This document shows positions 17,289 to 26,198 of a stretch of DNA of 64,000 bases, in pieces (within the stretch, counting starts at the first letter, position 1; each line of letters begins with the position of its first letter). The stretch lies in assembly GCA_002083525.1 (NCBI GenBank), contig LWDM01000053.1, positions 1 to 64,000 on the forward strand, in the 5' to 3' direction. The translations under genes were made by a program, and so were the position numbers. This DNA comes from Proteobacteria bacterium SG_bin9 (GTDB lineage: Bacteria > Pseudomonadota > Alphaproteobacteria > Rhizobiales > Xanthobacteraceae). The notes beneath the pieces are model-generated. The model searched no databases, was not told the origin of the DNA, and saw only the letters and a program-made list of their open reading frames with translations.

Positions 17289-18713
17289 ATGTCTGCATCC
17301 GAACTGATCCGCATGACCGCGAACACCGTGGTCGACAAGCTCAAGCGCGGCGAACTCAAGCCTCACGATCTGCTCGACGCGCTGGAGAAGCGGATCGCTG
17401 CGGTCGACGGCAAGGTCAACGCACTGCCGACGCTCTGCTTCGATCGCGCACGCAAGCATGCGGATGCGCTGATGAAGAAGCCGGTCGCCGAGCGCGGCGT
17501 GCTGGCCGGTCTCCCGGTGCCGATCAAGGATCTCACCCCGGTCTCCGGTGTACTGACCACGCAGGGCTCGCCTATCTACAAGGACGTGGTCCCGACAACC
17601 TCGGGCATCGTCGTCGAGATGATCGAACGCAACGGGGGCGTGATCTACGCCAAGTCGAACACGCCGGAGTTTGGCGCGGGCGCCAACACGTTCAACGAAG
17701 TGTTCGGACCAACACTCAATCCGCACGACACGTCCAAGTCGGCGGCGGGATCGTCGGGCGGCGCGGCCGTTGCGCTTGCGACCGGCACAGCCTGGATCGC
17801 ACACGGCAGCGATATGGGTGGATCGCTACGCAATCCCGCGAGCTTTTGCGGCGTTACTGGCATTCGTCCGAGCATCGGTCGCGTTGCCAACACACCGTCC
17901 GCGGCCGTCGACCGCACCCTTGGTGTGCAGGGGCCGATGGCGCGCACCATCGAAGACCTCGCGCTCGGCCTCGACGCCATGTCCGGCGAGCATCCGGGCG
18001 ATCCGCTCTCGCTTCCGGTGCTACCGACGTCCTTCCTCAGTGCGGCGCGCAGCGGCTGGAAGCCGAAGCGTATCGCGTACTCGCCCGACCTCGGCATCAC
18101 GCCGGTCGATCCCGAAGTGATCGAGCTGACGCGCAAGGCCGCCAGGCGGTTCGCCGACGCCGGTGTCATCGTCGAGGAAGCGCATCCGGACCTGAAGGAA
18201 GCGCACGACTCCTTCCACGTGCTGCGCGCCTTCGACTTCGCGCTGACCAAGGCGTCCCTGCTGCGCAGCAAGCGCAACCTGCTGAAGCCCGAAGTCATCT
18301 GGAACATCGAGGAAGGCCTCAAGCTCAAGGTCGAGGACATCGAACGGGCCGAGGCCGCGCGTGTCGCCATGACCGCGCGCACGCTGAAGTTCTTCGAGAC
18401 CTACGACTTGCTGCTGTGCCCGGCGACGATCACCCCGCCCTTCCCGATCGGCGAGCGCTATCTCGCCGAATGCGCGGGCGTGAAATTCGACAACTATGTG
18501 CAGTGGCTCGCCATCGTCTACGCGACCACGCTCGTTTGCTGCCCGGCGCTGTCGATGCCGTGCGGCTTCACCAAGAGCGGCCTGCCGGTCGGCTTGCAGG
18601 TGGTCGCGGCGCCACGGGCCGAAGGCACACTGTTTGCAGGTGCCAAGCTGCTGGAAGATATCATCGGCGCGCTCGGCAAGGAGCCGATCGACCCGAAGTC
18701 GCCGAAAAATTGA
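17289..18713 (+). CDS. Amidase-signature family amidase
   Basis: This 474-residue amidase-signature enzyme has the full Ser-cisSer-Lys triad: Lys80 in VPIKDL, cis-Ser155 in AAGSSGGAA, and nucleophile Ser179 in MGGSLRNPA. Such enzymes hydrolyse amides, including urea-type compounds in the AtzE/AtzF group. The next gene encodes an AtzH/HpxZ-like small protein 17 bases downstream, a pairing known from cyanurate- and purine-catabolic amidases. Together with the carbamoylase gene at 21251 it hints at nitrogen salvage from small amides. The substrate is unproven. Confidence 0.9.
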   Translation: MSASELIRMTANTVVDKLKRGELKPHDLLDALEKRIAAVDGKVNALPTLCFDRARKHADALMKKPVAERGVLAGLPVPIKDLTPVSGVLTTQGSPIYKDVVPTTSGIVVEMIERNGGVIYAKSNTPEFGAGANTFNEVFGPTLNPHDTSKSAAGSSGGAAVALATGTAWIAHGSDMGGSLRNPASFCGVTGIRPSIGRVANTPSAAVDRTLGVQGPMARTIEDLALGLDAMSGEHPGDPLSLPVLPTSFLSAARSGWKPKRIAYSPDLGITPVDPEVIELTRKAARRFADAGVIVEEAHPDLKEAHDSFHVLRAFDFALTKASLLRSKRNLLKPEVIWNIEEGLKLKVEDIERAEAARVAMTARTLKFFETYDLLLCPATITPPFPIGERYLAECAGVKFDNYVQWLAIVYATTLVCCPALSMPCGFTKSGLPVGLQVVAAPRAEGTLFAGAKLLEDIIGALGKEPIDPKSPKN

Positions 18714-18730
18714 ACCGGAGCACGTTACGC

Positions 18731-19120
18731 ATGGAAATCGATCATCCCGAGACGCTGGCCGAAGTGACGGCCGCGTTCCGCCGCTATGAAGCCGCGCTGG
18801 TGTCGAACGACGTCGCCGTGCTGGACGAGCTGTTCCGCGACGATCCGCGCACGCTGCGCTACGGCATGGCCGAGAACCTCTACGGCTATTCCGAGATCAT
18901 GGCGTTCCGCTCGGGCCGCTCGCCGCTCAATCTGGCGCGCGAGCTGGCGCGCACCGTGATCACGGCCTACGGCCGCGACACGGCGGTGGCATCGACGCTG
19001 TTCACGCGCGCCAATGCGCCCGGCAAGGTCGGACGGCAGATGCAAACGTGGGTGAAGTTTCCGGAAGGCTGGCGCGTCGTCGCCGCGCATGTGAGCATGA
19101 TCGACACGCCGAAAGCGTGA
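18731..19120 (+). CDS. AtzH/HpxZ-like protein (DUF3225, SnoaL fold)
   Basis: This 129-residue protein of the NTF2/SnoaL fold resembles AtzH and HpxZ: the N-terminal AEVTAAFRRYEAALVSNDV, LDELF and the middle LRYGMAENLYGY are typical of that family. AtzH acts on dicarboxyurea in cyanurate breakdown, and HpxZ accompanies an amidase in oxalurate catabolism. Its place directly behind an amidase gene supports a shared pathway. Soluble, no signal peptide. Exact reaction unknown. Confidence 0.82.
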   Translation: MEIDHPETLAEVTAAFRRYEAALVSNDVAVLDELFRDDPRTLRYGMAENLYGYSEIMAFRSGRSPLNLARELARTVITAYGRDTAVASTLFTRANAPGKVGRQMQTWVKFPEGWRVVAAHVSMIDTPKA

Positions 19121-19148
19121 TCGTTACGCCTGCATCAGATCGGAAGAA

Positions 19149-20177
19149 TCAGAAGCGGTAGCTGGCTTCGAACGCGCCGAAGGTCGTGGCCGCCGGCTGC
19201 GTGTCGTATTCCTTCGTCCGGTGCGTGACCGAGAACGCCAGCCGATGGCCGGTCTGCGTGTAGAACTCGATGCCGCCGATGAAGTCGGCGACGAAGGTCT
19301 TGCGCGAGACGCTGAGGCTGTTCTGGAAGTTGTTGCCGTCGAGGAAGACGTTGAGCGCAACCGCGCGCGCCTCGACGCCGGCGAAGATGTTCCAGCCGAG
19401 CCAGGATGCCATCGCGTCCGGCGAGAAGAAGGTGCCGCCCGACGGCGACGGACGAATGCGCGTCGGTCCCCACGTCGAGCCCAGCGAGCTACCGAAACGC
19501 AGCATGCCGCCGACGGAGCCGTAGGTGTAGACGTTGCCGCCCGAGAAGCCGACCGACGGGATGAAGTCGACGCCGTAGCCGCCGCCGAGATCCGAACCGA
19601 ACTTCCACTTCCGATCCCACGACAGGACGACGCCCGGTTCATTCTTCAGACGGAAGTTGCCGACAAACGGGCGGCCCTGCCCGAGCAGTTGATGGAAGGC
19701 GTCCTGCGTTTCCTTGCCCAACGCCGCCGGACCGACGACGCCCACCAGAAATTCGAACGTGTCGAGTTGACGCCCGCCGGTTTCCTGCATCGCCGAGACG
19801 CCGGTGTAGAGCCAGCCGGCGAACGGACGCTCGACGCCGGGAATGCGCGGCAGCCGCGAGCTGATGCGGTCGGGCGTGAAGATGCTCTGGCCGATCGGAA
19901 TCCATTCGAGCTGCTTCTTCACCGGACCTGCGATCGAGAACGGCGTGAAGATACCCATGCCGACGACGTCATAGACGCGGCCTGCGGTCGGATGTTTGGT
20001 GAAGTCGTCGAAGGTCACCGAGAAGCGGAAGCCCTGGGTGTAGTCACGGTCCCTGCCGTTGCCGAGCGCATCGTTTTCGCCGATCAGCGTGAAGCGCTGC
20101 GCCGACGCGACCGACGGCGCGCCCGCAACAAGCAGGGTCAGCAGGGCAAAAATGACTCGCGAAAACATGGGCCTCAT
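19149..20177 (-). CDS. LpxR-family lipid A 3'-O-deacylase-like outer-membrane protein (DUF2219)
   Basis: This 342-residue exported protein has a signal peptide ending near VASAQ. LpxR landmarks are visible: GENDALG near residues 33-39 carrying the Asn-Asp pair, RDYTQGFRFS, IFTP, FAGWLYTG, and GKETQDAFHQLLG carrying the candidate catalytic His162, with a terminal beta-strand ending in phenylalanine (EASYRF). The family is a 12-strand barrel that removes 3'-acyl chains from lipid A. The start is uncertain among 20168, 20177 and an upstream frame to 20240. No other lipid A gene is nearby, and it is transcribed against its neighbours. Confidence 0.8.
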   Translation of the reverse strand: MRPMFSRVIFALLTLLVAGAPSVASAQRFTLIGENDALGNGRDRDYTQGFRFSVTFDDFTKHPTAGRVYDVVGMGIFTPFSIAGPVKKQLEWIPIGQSIFTPDRISSRLPRIPGVERPFAGWLYTGVSAMQETGGRQLDTFEFLVGVVGPAALGKETQDAFHQLLGQGRPFVGNFRLKNEPGVVLSWDRKWKFGSDLGGGYGVDFIPSVGFSGGNVYTYGSVGGMLRFGSSLGSTWGPTRIRPSPSGGTFFSPDAMASWLGWNIFAGVEARAVALNVFLDGNNFQNSLSVSRKTFVADFIGGIEFYTQTGHRLAFSVTHRTKEYDTQPAATTFGAFEASYRF

Positions 20178-20396
20178 CCGAGCGGCAATCTGCCCCAGCG
20201 GCCACCACGCGAACAAGCCTAATTCGTTGGCCGGATTCAATTTTTCTGGGGGTGTGACTTAATCGAGCGGTATTCCGGAGAGGCATACCGGCGCCGATTT
20301 GACCGTTTTCGCGGCAGCACCGACAATCGAGGTCCCATCCTGCCCGTCCCGGCCCGGGACAGCGCGCCAAATCGTTCAAAATGCGGGAGAAATTCC

Positions 20397-21173
20397 ATGG
20401 ATCTCGGCCTTCGCGGCAAAACCGTCTTGATCACCGGCGCCTCCAAGGGCATCGGCGCCGCGGCCGCCGAGGTGTTTGCCGAGGAAGGCTGCAATGTGCG
20501 CCTCGCCGCCCGGAACAAGGAGGCCCTCGAAGCGCTGGCGTTGAGGCTGCGCGGCAGCCACCAGATCGCGACCCATGTCCATGTCGCAGACCTGCGCAAG
20601 CCGGAGGACGTCGCGGCGCTCGCCCGCGACGCTTCCGATGCCGATATTCTGGTCAACAATGCCGGCGACATCCCCGGCGGCTCGATCGACAAGATCGACG
20701 AGGCCACCTGGCGGCATGCCTGGGAGCTGAAGGTCTTCGGCTACATCAACCTCACCCGCCTGTTCTACGAGACGATGAAAAAGCGCGGCCATGGCGTCAT
20801 CATCAACGACATCGGCGCGGCGGGCGAAAAGTTCGACTTCAACTACATCACCGGCAGCGCCGGTAACGCCGCGCTCATGGCCTTCACCCGCGCACTCGGC
20901 GGCGGCAGCCTGAAGGACAACATTCGCGTCGTCGGCATCAATCCGGGGCCGGTGGCGACCGAGCGCAACATCGCGCTGACGCGACGGCAGGCGCAGGTGC
21001 GCTTCGGCGACGAAAACCGCTTTCAGGAAATCCTCGACGCCTATCCGCTGCGCCGGCCGGCCAAGCCGCGCGAGATCGCCGACATGATGGCGTTTCTCGC
21101 CTCCGAGCGTTCCGGCTATACCACCGGCGTCATCATCACCATCGACGGCGGCATGTGCGCAGCCCCGCGATGA
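20397..21173 (+). CDS. Atypical SDR-family protein lacking the catalytic lysine
   Basis: This 258-residue SDR has a normal cofactor motif TGASKGIG (residues 13-20) and NNAG (87-90), and the C-terminal GYTTGVIITIDGG is standard. The active site deviates: the serine position falls in NDIGAAGE without Ser, and after Tyr150 the sequence is ITGSAGN, so no lysine stands four residues on. It therefore either uses other residues or is a binding or specialised enzyme. The start follows CGGGAGAAATTCC. It precedes a carbamoylase-type gene by 77 bases on the same strand. Confidence 0.86.
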   Translation: MDLGLRGKTVLITGASKGIGAAAAEVFAEEGCNVRLAARNKEALEALALRLRGSHQIATHVHVADLRKPEDVAALARDASDADILVNNAGDIPGGSIDKIDEATWRHAWELKVFGYINLTRLFYETMKKRGHGVIINDIGAAGEKFDFNYITGSAGNAALMAFTRALGGGSLKDNIRVVGINPGPVATERNIALTRRQAQVRFGDENRFQEILDAYPLRRPAKPREIADMMAFLASERSGYTTGVIITIDGGMCAAPR

Positions 21174-21183
21174 CATAAGCGCG

Positions 21184-21210
21184 GATTGCTTCGCTGCGCG
21201 CGCAATGACA
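21184..21210. repeat. Short intergenic repeat-like element
   Basis: GATTGC and GCAATG flank a CGCTGCGCG-rich centre, a dyad of the type GATTGC-TTCGCTGCGC-GCAATGAC that recurs in many alphaproteobacterial genomes. Only one copy is seen here, so the call rests on recall. Confidence 0.4.
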
Positions 21211-21250
21211 GATTTCGCGAAGTCGCGTCCAACAAGAAAGAAACGCTGTA

Positions 21251-22501
21251 ATGGCCCCCTCCCGTCCGAACCTTCGCATCGATTCCGGCCGCCTCTGGGG
21301 CACCATTCATGAGACCGCAAAATTCGGCGGCACGCCGAAGGGCGGCGTCAAACGCCTGACGCTCGGCCCCGAGGACAAACAGGTGCGCGACTGGTTTCGC
21401 GCGGCTTGCGAAGCGGCAGGATGTGAGGTGCGCGTCGATGCGCTCGGCACCATGTTCGCCATTCGCAAGGGCCGCGACATGTCGAAGCCGCCCGTCGGCC
21501 TCGGCTCGCATCTCGACACCCAGCCGACCGGCGGCAAGTTCGACGGCATTCTCGGCACGCTGGCAGCGTTAGAGGTGGTGCGCACGCTGAACGACGCGGG
21601 GATCGAGACCGACGCGCCGCTCTGTATTGCCAACTGGACCAACGAGGAAGGTTCGCGCTTTGCGCCGGCCATGATGGCGTCGGCCGCCTATGCCGGCGAC
21701 TTCACCACCGACAACATCCTCGGCCGCGTCGATGCCGAGGGCATCAGCGTCGCGCAGGCGCTCGACACCATCGGCTATCGCGGCGGCGAGCCGGTCGGGC
21801 AGCAGAAGTTCGGCGCCTTCGTCGAACTGCACATCGAACAGGGGCCGCTGCTCGAGGCCGAAGGCAAGACCATCGGCGTGGTCGATCGCGGCCAGGGCAT
21901 CATGTGGTACGACGGCCGCATCGCCGGCTTCGCCAGCCATGCCGGGACTACGCCGATGCCGCTGCGGCGTGATGCCCTCTCCGCTTTCGCCGAACTGACG
22001 CTGGCGATCGAAAAGATCGCCAAGGATCACGGGCCGCATGCGGTCGGCACCGTCGGCGAGATCACGATCGAGAATTCGTCACGCAACGTCGTGCCGGGCG
22101 ACCTCGTCTTCACCTGCGATATCCGCAGCCCCGACAGCAAGACGCTGGATGCGCTGCATGCGGCCGCGCTGGCGGCCGCCGCCGAGATCGGCAAGCGGCG
22201 CAAGGTCGAGATCAAGCTGGAGCAGGTCTGGCGTAAGGAGCCGACCGTGTTCAATTCGACGCTCGTCGACGCGGTGGCCTCCGCCAGCGAAACGCTGGGC
22301 TACAGCAACCGCCGCATCACGTCGGGCGCCGGTCACGACGCCTGCAACCTCGCGACCGTGATCCCGAGCGCGATGATCTTCGTGCCCTGCAAGGACGGTG
22401 TCAGCCACAACGAGCTTGAGGACGCCACGCAGGCCGACTGCGCCGCCGGGGCGAACGTGCTGCTGCACACGGTGCTGTCGCTCGCGGGGAGCGCGGACTA
22501 G
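21251..22501 (+). CDS. M20-family Zn-dependent amidohydrolase, N-carbamoyl-L-amino acid hydrolase/allantoate amidohydrolase type
   Basis: This 416-residue peptidase-fold hydrolase has metal and active-site motifs in order: LGSHLDTQPTGGKFDGILG near residues 78-96, NWTNEEGSRFAPAM near 125, ELHIEQGPLLE near 193, and TSGAGHDACN near 357. This is the HyuC/AllC/beta-ureidopropionase group, which removes carbamoyl groups from N-carbamoyl amino acids or allantoate and releases ammonia and carbon dioxide. It could work with the amidase/AtzH pair 3 kb upstream in breaking down ureido compounds. Substrate not determined. Confidence 0.9.
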   Translation: MAPSRPNLRIDSGRLWGTIHETAKFGGTPKGGVKRLTLGPEDKQVRDWFRAACEAAGCEVRVDALGTMFAIRKGRDMSKPPVGLGSHLDTQPTGGKFDGILGTLAALEVVRTLNDAGIETDAPLCIANWTNEEGSRFAPAMMASAAYAGDFTTDNILGRVDAEGISVAQALDTIGYRGGEPVGQQKFGAFVELHIEQGPLLEAEGKTIGVVDRGQGIMWYDGRIAGFASHAGTTPMPLRRDALSAFAELTLAIEKIAKDHGPHAVGTVGEITIENSSRNVVPGDLVFTCDIRSPDSKTLDALHAAALAAAAEIGKRRKVEIKLEQVWRKEPTVFNSTLVDAVASASETLGYSNRRITSGAGHDACNLATVIPSAMIFVPCKDGVSHNELEDATQADCAAGANVLLHTVLSLAGSAD

Positions 22502-22510
22502 CGCGCGGTT

Positions 22511-22966
22511 CTATGGCTCGATGTCGTAGTGATGGGCAACGATGTGCTCTGATGCCAGCTTGGCATAGAGCGCACGGGCGGGCGCATCGTCCTCGCCGCT
22601 GTCCGCCTGCACGAACATGATGTAAGCGCCCTGCTCGCGCGCGGATTCGCCGAGCGAACGGATCAGCGCGGTGGCCACACCTTTGCGGCGATGCCCTGCG
22701 TCGACTGCGAGATCGTAGATGTAAACCTCGCTGCGCCGCTGTTCGAATTTCTTCAGCTCGTAAGCGGCGAGCCCGCCGATGATCGCACCGTTGTCGCTCG
22801 CGATGACAGCGAAAAAGCCGCCGTCAGCGAGCCGCTCCCGTAAATACGCGTCGTCGGGGACGTGCACATGATAGCTCTCGGAATCCTCGAACGCATCGCC
22901 GAACATCTGGAGCAGCTCCTTCATCTCGGCGAGATCACCAGCACCCAAACGCTTCGTCGCATACAT
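22511..22966 (-). CDS. GNAT acetyltransferase of the AAC(3)-I (aminoglycoside 3-N-acetyltransferase) type
   Basis: This 151-residue GNAT protein resembles the gentamicin acetyltransferase AAC(3)-I along its length. Shared blocks include LAAYELKKFEQRRSEVYIYD (residues 67-86), the acetyl-CoA loop GHRRKGVATALI near 91-102, GAYIMFVQAD and DAPARALYAKL. The ribosome site GGAGGTA is strong. The gene is chromosomal and not linked to integron or transposon sequence, so it looks like an environmental relative of the mobile resistance genes. Whether it acts on aminoglycosides is inferred. It lies next to an RND efflux operon. Confidence 0.85.
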   Translation of the reverse strand: MYATKRLGAGDLAEMKELLQMFGDAFEDSESYHVHVPDDAYLRERLADGGFFAVIASDNGAIIGGLAAYELKKFEQRRSEVYIYDLAVDAGHRRKGVATALIRSLGESAREQGAYIMFVQADSGEDDAPARALYAKLASEHIVAHHYDIEP

Positions 22967-22986
22967 GCGCTACCTCCGAAAACGAA

Positions 22987-23009
22987 CCGCCCGGCACGGG
23001 GCCGGGCGG
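22987..23009 (-). terminator. Hairpin terminator of the RND efflux operon
   Basis: A 9-bp stem CCGCCCGGC/GCCGGGCGG with loop ACGGG lies 25 bases past the stop of the RND permease gene. Read on the minus strand it is followed by GTTCGTTTTC, a weak T-rich run, so termination there is likely but may be inefficient. Confidence 0.55.
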
Positions 23010-23033
23010 GAAACATAGCGAGGCGCAAGACGT

Positions 23034-26000
23034 TCAGCGCTGCGGCGCAAGGCCGCCCGGCCCGTCATAGTCGCGCTCGAATTCCTCGACCTCACGCGCG
23101 CGCTGCGAACCGGCCGCCGCTCGGTGATCGGTCGCGAAGGCAACGTAAACCGCAGGCAGCACGAACAGCGTGAACAGCGTGCCGATCAACATGCCTGCAA
23201 CGACGACGAGACCGATGGAGAAGCGGCTCGCCGCACCCGCGCCTGAGGCGGTGAGCAGCGGCAGCAGGCCGGCAACCATCGCCGCCGTCGTCATCAGGAT
23301 CGGCCGCAACCGCACCCGCGCTGCCATCTCGATCGCCGCGCGCCGGTCGAGGTTATCCTTCAGCTGCAGCTCGTTCGCGAACTCCACCATCAGGATGCCG
23401 TGCTTGGAGATCAGGCCGATCAAGGTCAGCAGGCCGACCTGCGTGTAGATGTTGATCGTGGCAACGCCGAAGAACAATGGAATCAGCGCGCCCGAGATTG
23501 CCATCGGCACCGAGATCAGAATCACGAACGGGTCGCGCACGCTCTCGAACTGCGCCGCCAGCACCAGATAGATGATGATCAGCGCGAAGCCGAAGGCGAT
23601 CGCCAGCTGATTGCCCTCCTGCGTGTACTGCCGTGCGTCCGCGAGGAAGGCGCGGTTGTAGCCGGTCGGCAGCTTCTTCGCCTGCTCTTCGAGGAACTCG
23701 ACCGCCTTGCCGACCGTGACGCCAGGCATCGGCACCGCCTGGAATGTCGCCGAGTTGAGCTGGTTGAACCGCGTCAGCGCGTTTGGATCGGTGCCGGACT
23801 CGATCGACACCAGCGTCGACAGCGGCACCTGCCGGCCCTGTGGGGTCTGCACGTAGTACTTGGCGAGGTCTTCAGGCGCGAGGCGCTGATCGCGCGGCAC
23901 CTGCGGGATCACCTGATACGAACGCCCCTCGAGATTGAAGCGGTTGACGAAGTTGCCGCCCAGCATCGTCGCCAGCGTGTTGCCGATCTGCTGCATGGTG
24001 ACGCCAAGCTCGTTCGCCTTCGAGCGATCGATCTTCACGCGCAGCACCGGCTGATTGAAGTCGAGATCGCTGTCGGCGACGATGAAGAGACCGCTCTTGC
24101 GCGCCTCGGCCTTCAGCTTGTTCATCTCCTCATAGATCGAGCGGAAATCGCCAATGGTGGAGATCGCCATCTGCACCGGCAGACCGCCCGGTCCGCCCGG
24201 CAATGCCGGCAGGTTGAAGACGAACGCGTTGACGCCTTCGACCTTATTGATCTCGTTCTGCACCGGCTGCTTCAGCACGTGCGACGAACGCTTACGCTCG
24301 TTCCACGGCTTCAAGATCATGCCGGCGATACCCTGGCTCGGCCCCTGGATGCCGTTGAGCACGAAGCGAAGATCGGTTTCCGGGAAACTGCCGAACGCCT
24401 TGTCGAGCTTCTCGCCGTAGTAGTCCGAGTAATCGATGTTGGCGTATTTCGGCGCCTTGGTGACCGAGAAGAGAATGCCCTGATCCTCCTCCGGCGCCAG
24501 TTCCTTACCTGTGTTCGTATACATGAAGGCGACCAGGCCCAGGATCGTCACCGCGAACATCGCGGTGATGGGCCGATAGTCCAGCGAACGATCGAGCATG
24601 CGGCCGTAAGAGCGCGTCACCGAATGGAAGATGCGGTTGATGAACTTCGCAAACCGCCCCTCTTCCGCACTCGTGAGCAGCGTCGAGCACATCATCGGCG
24701 ACAACGTCAGCGCGATGACGCCTGAGACGATCACGGCACCCGCGAGCGTGAATGCGAACTCGCGGAACAGCGCGCCGGTGAGGCCGCCGAGGAAGCCGAT
24801 CGGCGCATACACCGCGGCAAGCGTGATCGTCATCGAGATCACGGGGCCGACGATTTCGCGCGCGCCTTGGAGGGACGCCTGCACCGGCGTCTTTCCCTCT
24901 TCGAGATGGCGATGGATATTCTCGACGACGACGATCGCGTCGTCGACCACAAGGCCGATGGCGAGCACCATCGCCAGCAAGGTCAAGAGGTTGAAGCTGA
25001 AGCCGAGCGGCATCATCAGGATGCAGACGCCGACCAGCGACAGCGGAATCGTCACGACCGGGATCAGAACCGAGCGGAACGAACCTAGAAACAAGAAGAT
25101 GACGACGACGACGATCAGCACGGCTTCGAGCAGCGTGTCGCGCACCTCGTCGATCGACGACTGAATGAACTTGGTCGAGTCGTACGCCACCTGCATCTTC
25201 AGGGTCGGCGGCAGGTTGCGCTCGATGTCCGGCAGCAACGCACGCACGCCCTTGACGATGTTGAGCGGGTTGCCCTGCGGCGTCGACTGCACGCCGATGA
25301 AGATGGCCTTGTCGCCGTTCATCGACACGCTGGCGTCGGTCGACTGCGCGCCGAGCTGGACGGTTGCGATATCTTCAAGCCGCACCAGCGCGCCGTCCTT
25401 GGCCTTGACGGTCATGCGCTTGAACTGGTTGATGTCGGTGAGGCCTGTATTCGTGGAGACGTTGGAGACGACGAAGTACCCTTTCGACTGTCCCGCCGCC
25501 GCCTGGAAATTGTTGGCGCGAATGGCGTTGGAGACATCGTCGGCCGAGACGCCGCGGCCGGCCATGCGCGCCGGATCCAGCCACAAGCGCATCGCAAATG
25601 TCTGGCCACCGAGAATGTCCGCCGAGGCCACACCGTCGACCGTCGAGAGGATCGGCTGCACGACGCGCGTGAGATAGTCGGAGATCGCCGAGCCGCCGAG
25701 TTCGTCGCTGGCGAAGCCGATGTACATCACCGCCGTGGTCTGGCCGGTCGACTTCAGGATGACGGGATCGTTGGCTTCGCGCGGGATCAGGTACTTCACC
25801 GAGTTGACCTTGGAGAGGACTTCGGTGAGCGCTTGATTGGGATCGACGTTCAGCTTGATGTAGGCCGAGATCGTGCTGGTGCCCTGCACCGACGACGACG
25901 TCAGGTAGTCGATGCCTTCAGCGGCCGCAACCGCCTGCTCGATCGGCGTCGTGATGAAGCCCTGCATCAGCTCGGGCGATGCGCCGGGATACGTCGTCGT

Positions 26001-26141
26001 CACGGTGACGACGGTGTTGTACAGCCGCGGATACTGCCGGATCGGCAGCTTGAGCGCGGCGTTCAGTCCGATCAGCAGGATCAGTGCGCTGACGACCAGC
26101 GACAGCACCGGCCGCTTGATGAAGATATCCGTGAAACGCAT
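23034..26141 (-). CDS. RND-family efflux transporter permease (HAE1/AcrB type)
   Basis: This 1035-residue inner-membrane pump has the classic pattern of twelve helices and two large periplasmic loops. It starts with MRFTDIFIKRPVLSLVVS, and the proton-relay pair Asp400-Asp401 sits in the fourth helix (GLVVDDAIVVVENI). The C-terminal half repeats the fold (GLISKHGILMVEFANE). It exports drugs, detergents or other amphiphiles using the proton gradient. The gene is last in a TetR, adaptor, permease series on the minus strand. No outer-membrane channel gene is in the window, so a TolC-like partner must be encoded elsewhere. Substrate unknown. Confidence 0.95.
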   Translation of the reverse strand: MRFTDIFIKRPVLSLVVSALILLIGLNAALKLPIRQYPRLYNTVVTVTTTYPGASPELMQGFITTPIEQAVAAAEGIDYLTSSSVQGTSTISAYIKLNVDPNQALTEVLSKVNSVKYLIPREANDPVILKSTGQTTAVMYIGFASDELGGSAISDYLTRVVQPILSTVDGVASADILGGQTFAMRLWLDPARMAGRGVSADDVSNAIRANNFQAAAGQSKGYFVVSNVSTNTGLTDINQFKRMTVKAKDGALVRLEDIATVQLGAQSTDASVSMNGDKAIFIGVQSTPQGNPLNIVKGVRALLPDIERNLPPTLKMQVAYDSTKFIQSSIDEVRDTLLEAVLIVVVVIFLFLGSFRSVLIPVVTIPLSLVGVCILMMPLGFSFNLLTLLAMVLAIGLVVDDAIVVVENIHRHLEEGKTPVQASLQGAREIVGPVISMTITLAAVYAPIGFLGGLTGALFREFAFTLAGAVIVSGVIALTLSPMMCSTLLTSAEEGRFAKFINRIFHSVTRSYGRMLDRSLDYRPITAMFAVTILGLVAFMYTNTGKELAPEEDQGILFSVTKAPKYANIDYSDYYGEKLDKAFGSFPETDLRFVLNGIQGPSQGIAGMILKPWNERKRSSHVLKQPVQNEINKVEGVNAFVFNLPALPGGPGGLPVQMAISTIGDFRSIYEEMNKLKAEARKSGLFIVADSDLDFNQPVLRVKIDRSKANELGVTMQQIGNTLATMLGGNFVNRFNLEGRSYQVIPQVPRDQRLAPEDLAKYYVQTPQGRQVPLSTLVSIESGTDPNALTRFNQLNSATFQAVPMPGVTVGKAVEFLEEQAKKLPTGYNRAFLADARQYTQEGNQLAIAFGFALIIIYLVLAAQFESVRDPFVILISVPMAISGALIPLFFGVATINIYTQVGLLTLIGLISKHGILMVEFANELQLKDNLDRRAAIEMAARVRLRPILMTTAAMVAGLLPLLTASGAGAASRFSIGLVVVAGMLIGTLFTLFVLPAVYVAFATDHRAAAGSQRAREVEEFERDYDGPGGLAPQR

Positions 26142-26198
26142 GTTCCGGCTCCTGCAGGATCCAATCGGCTTCGCTCGATCAGACCCGTCGTTTCTTGT

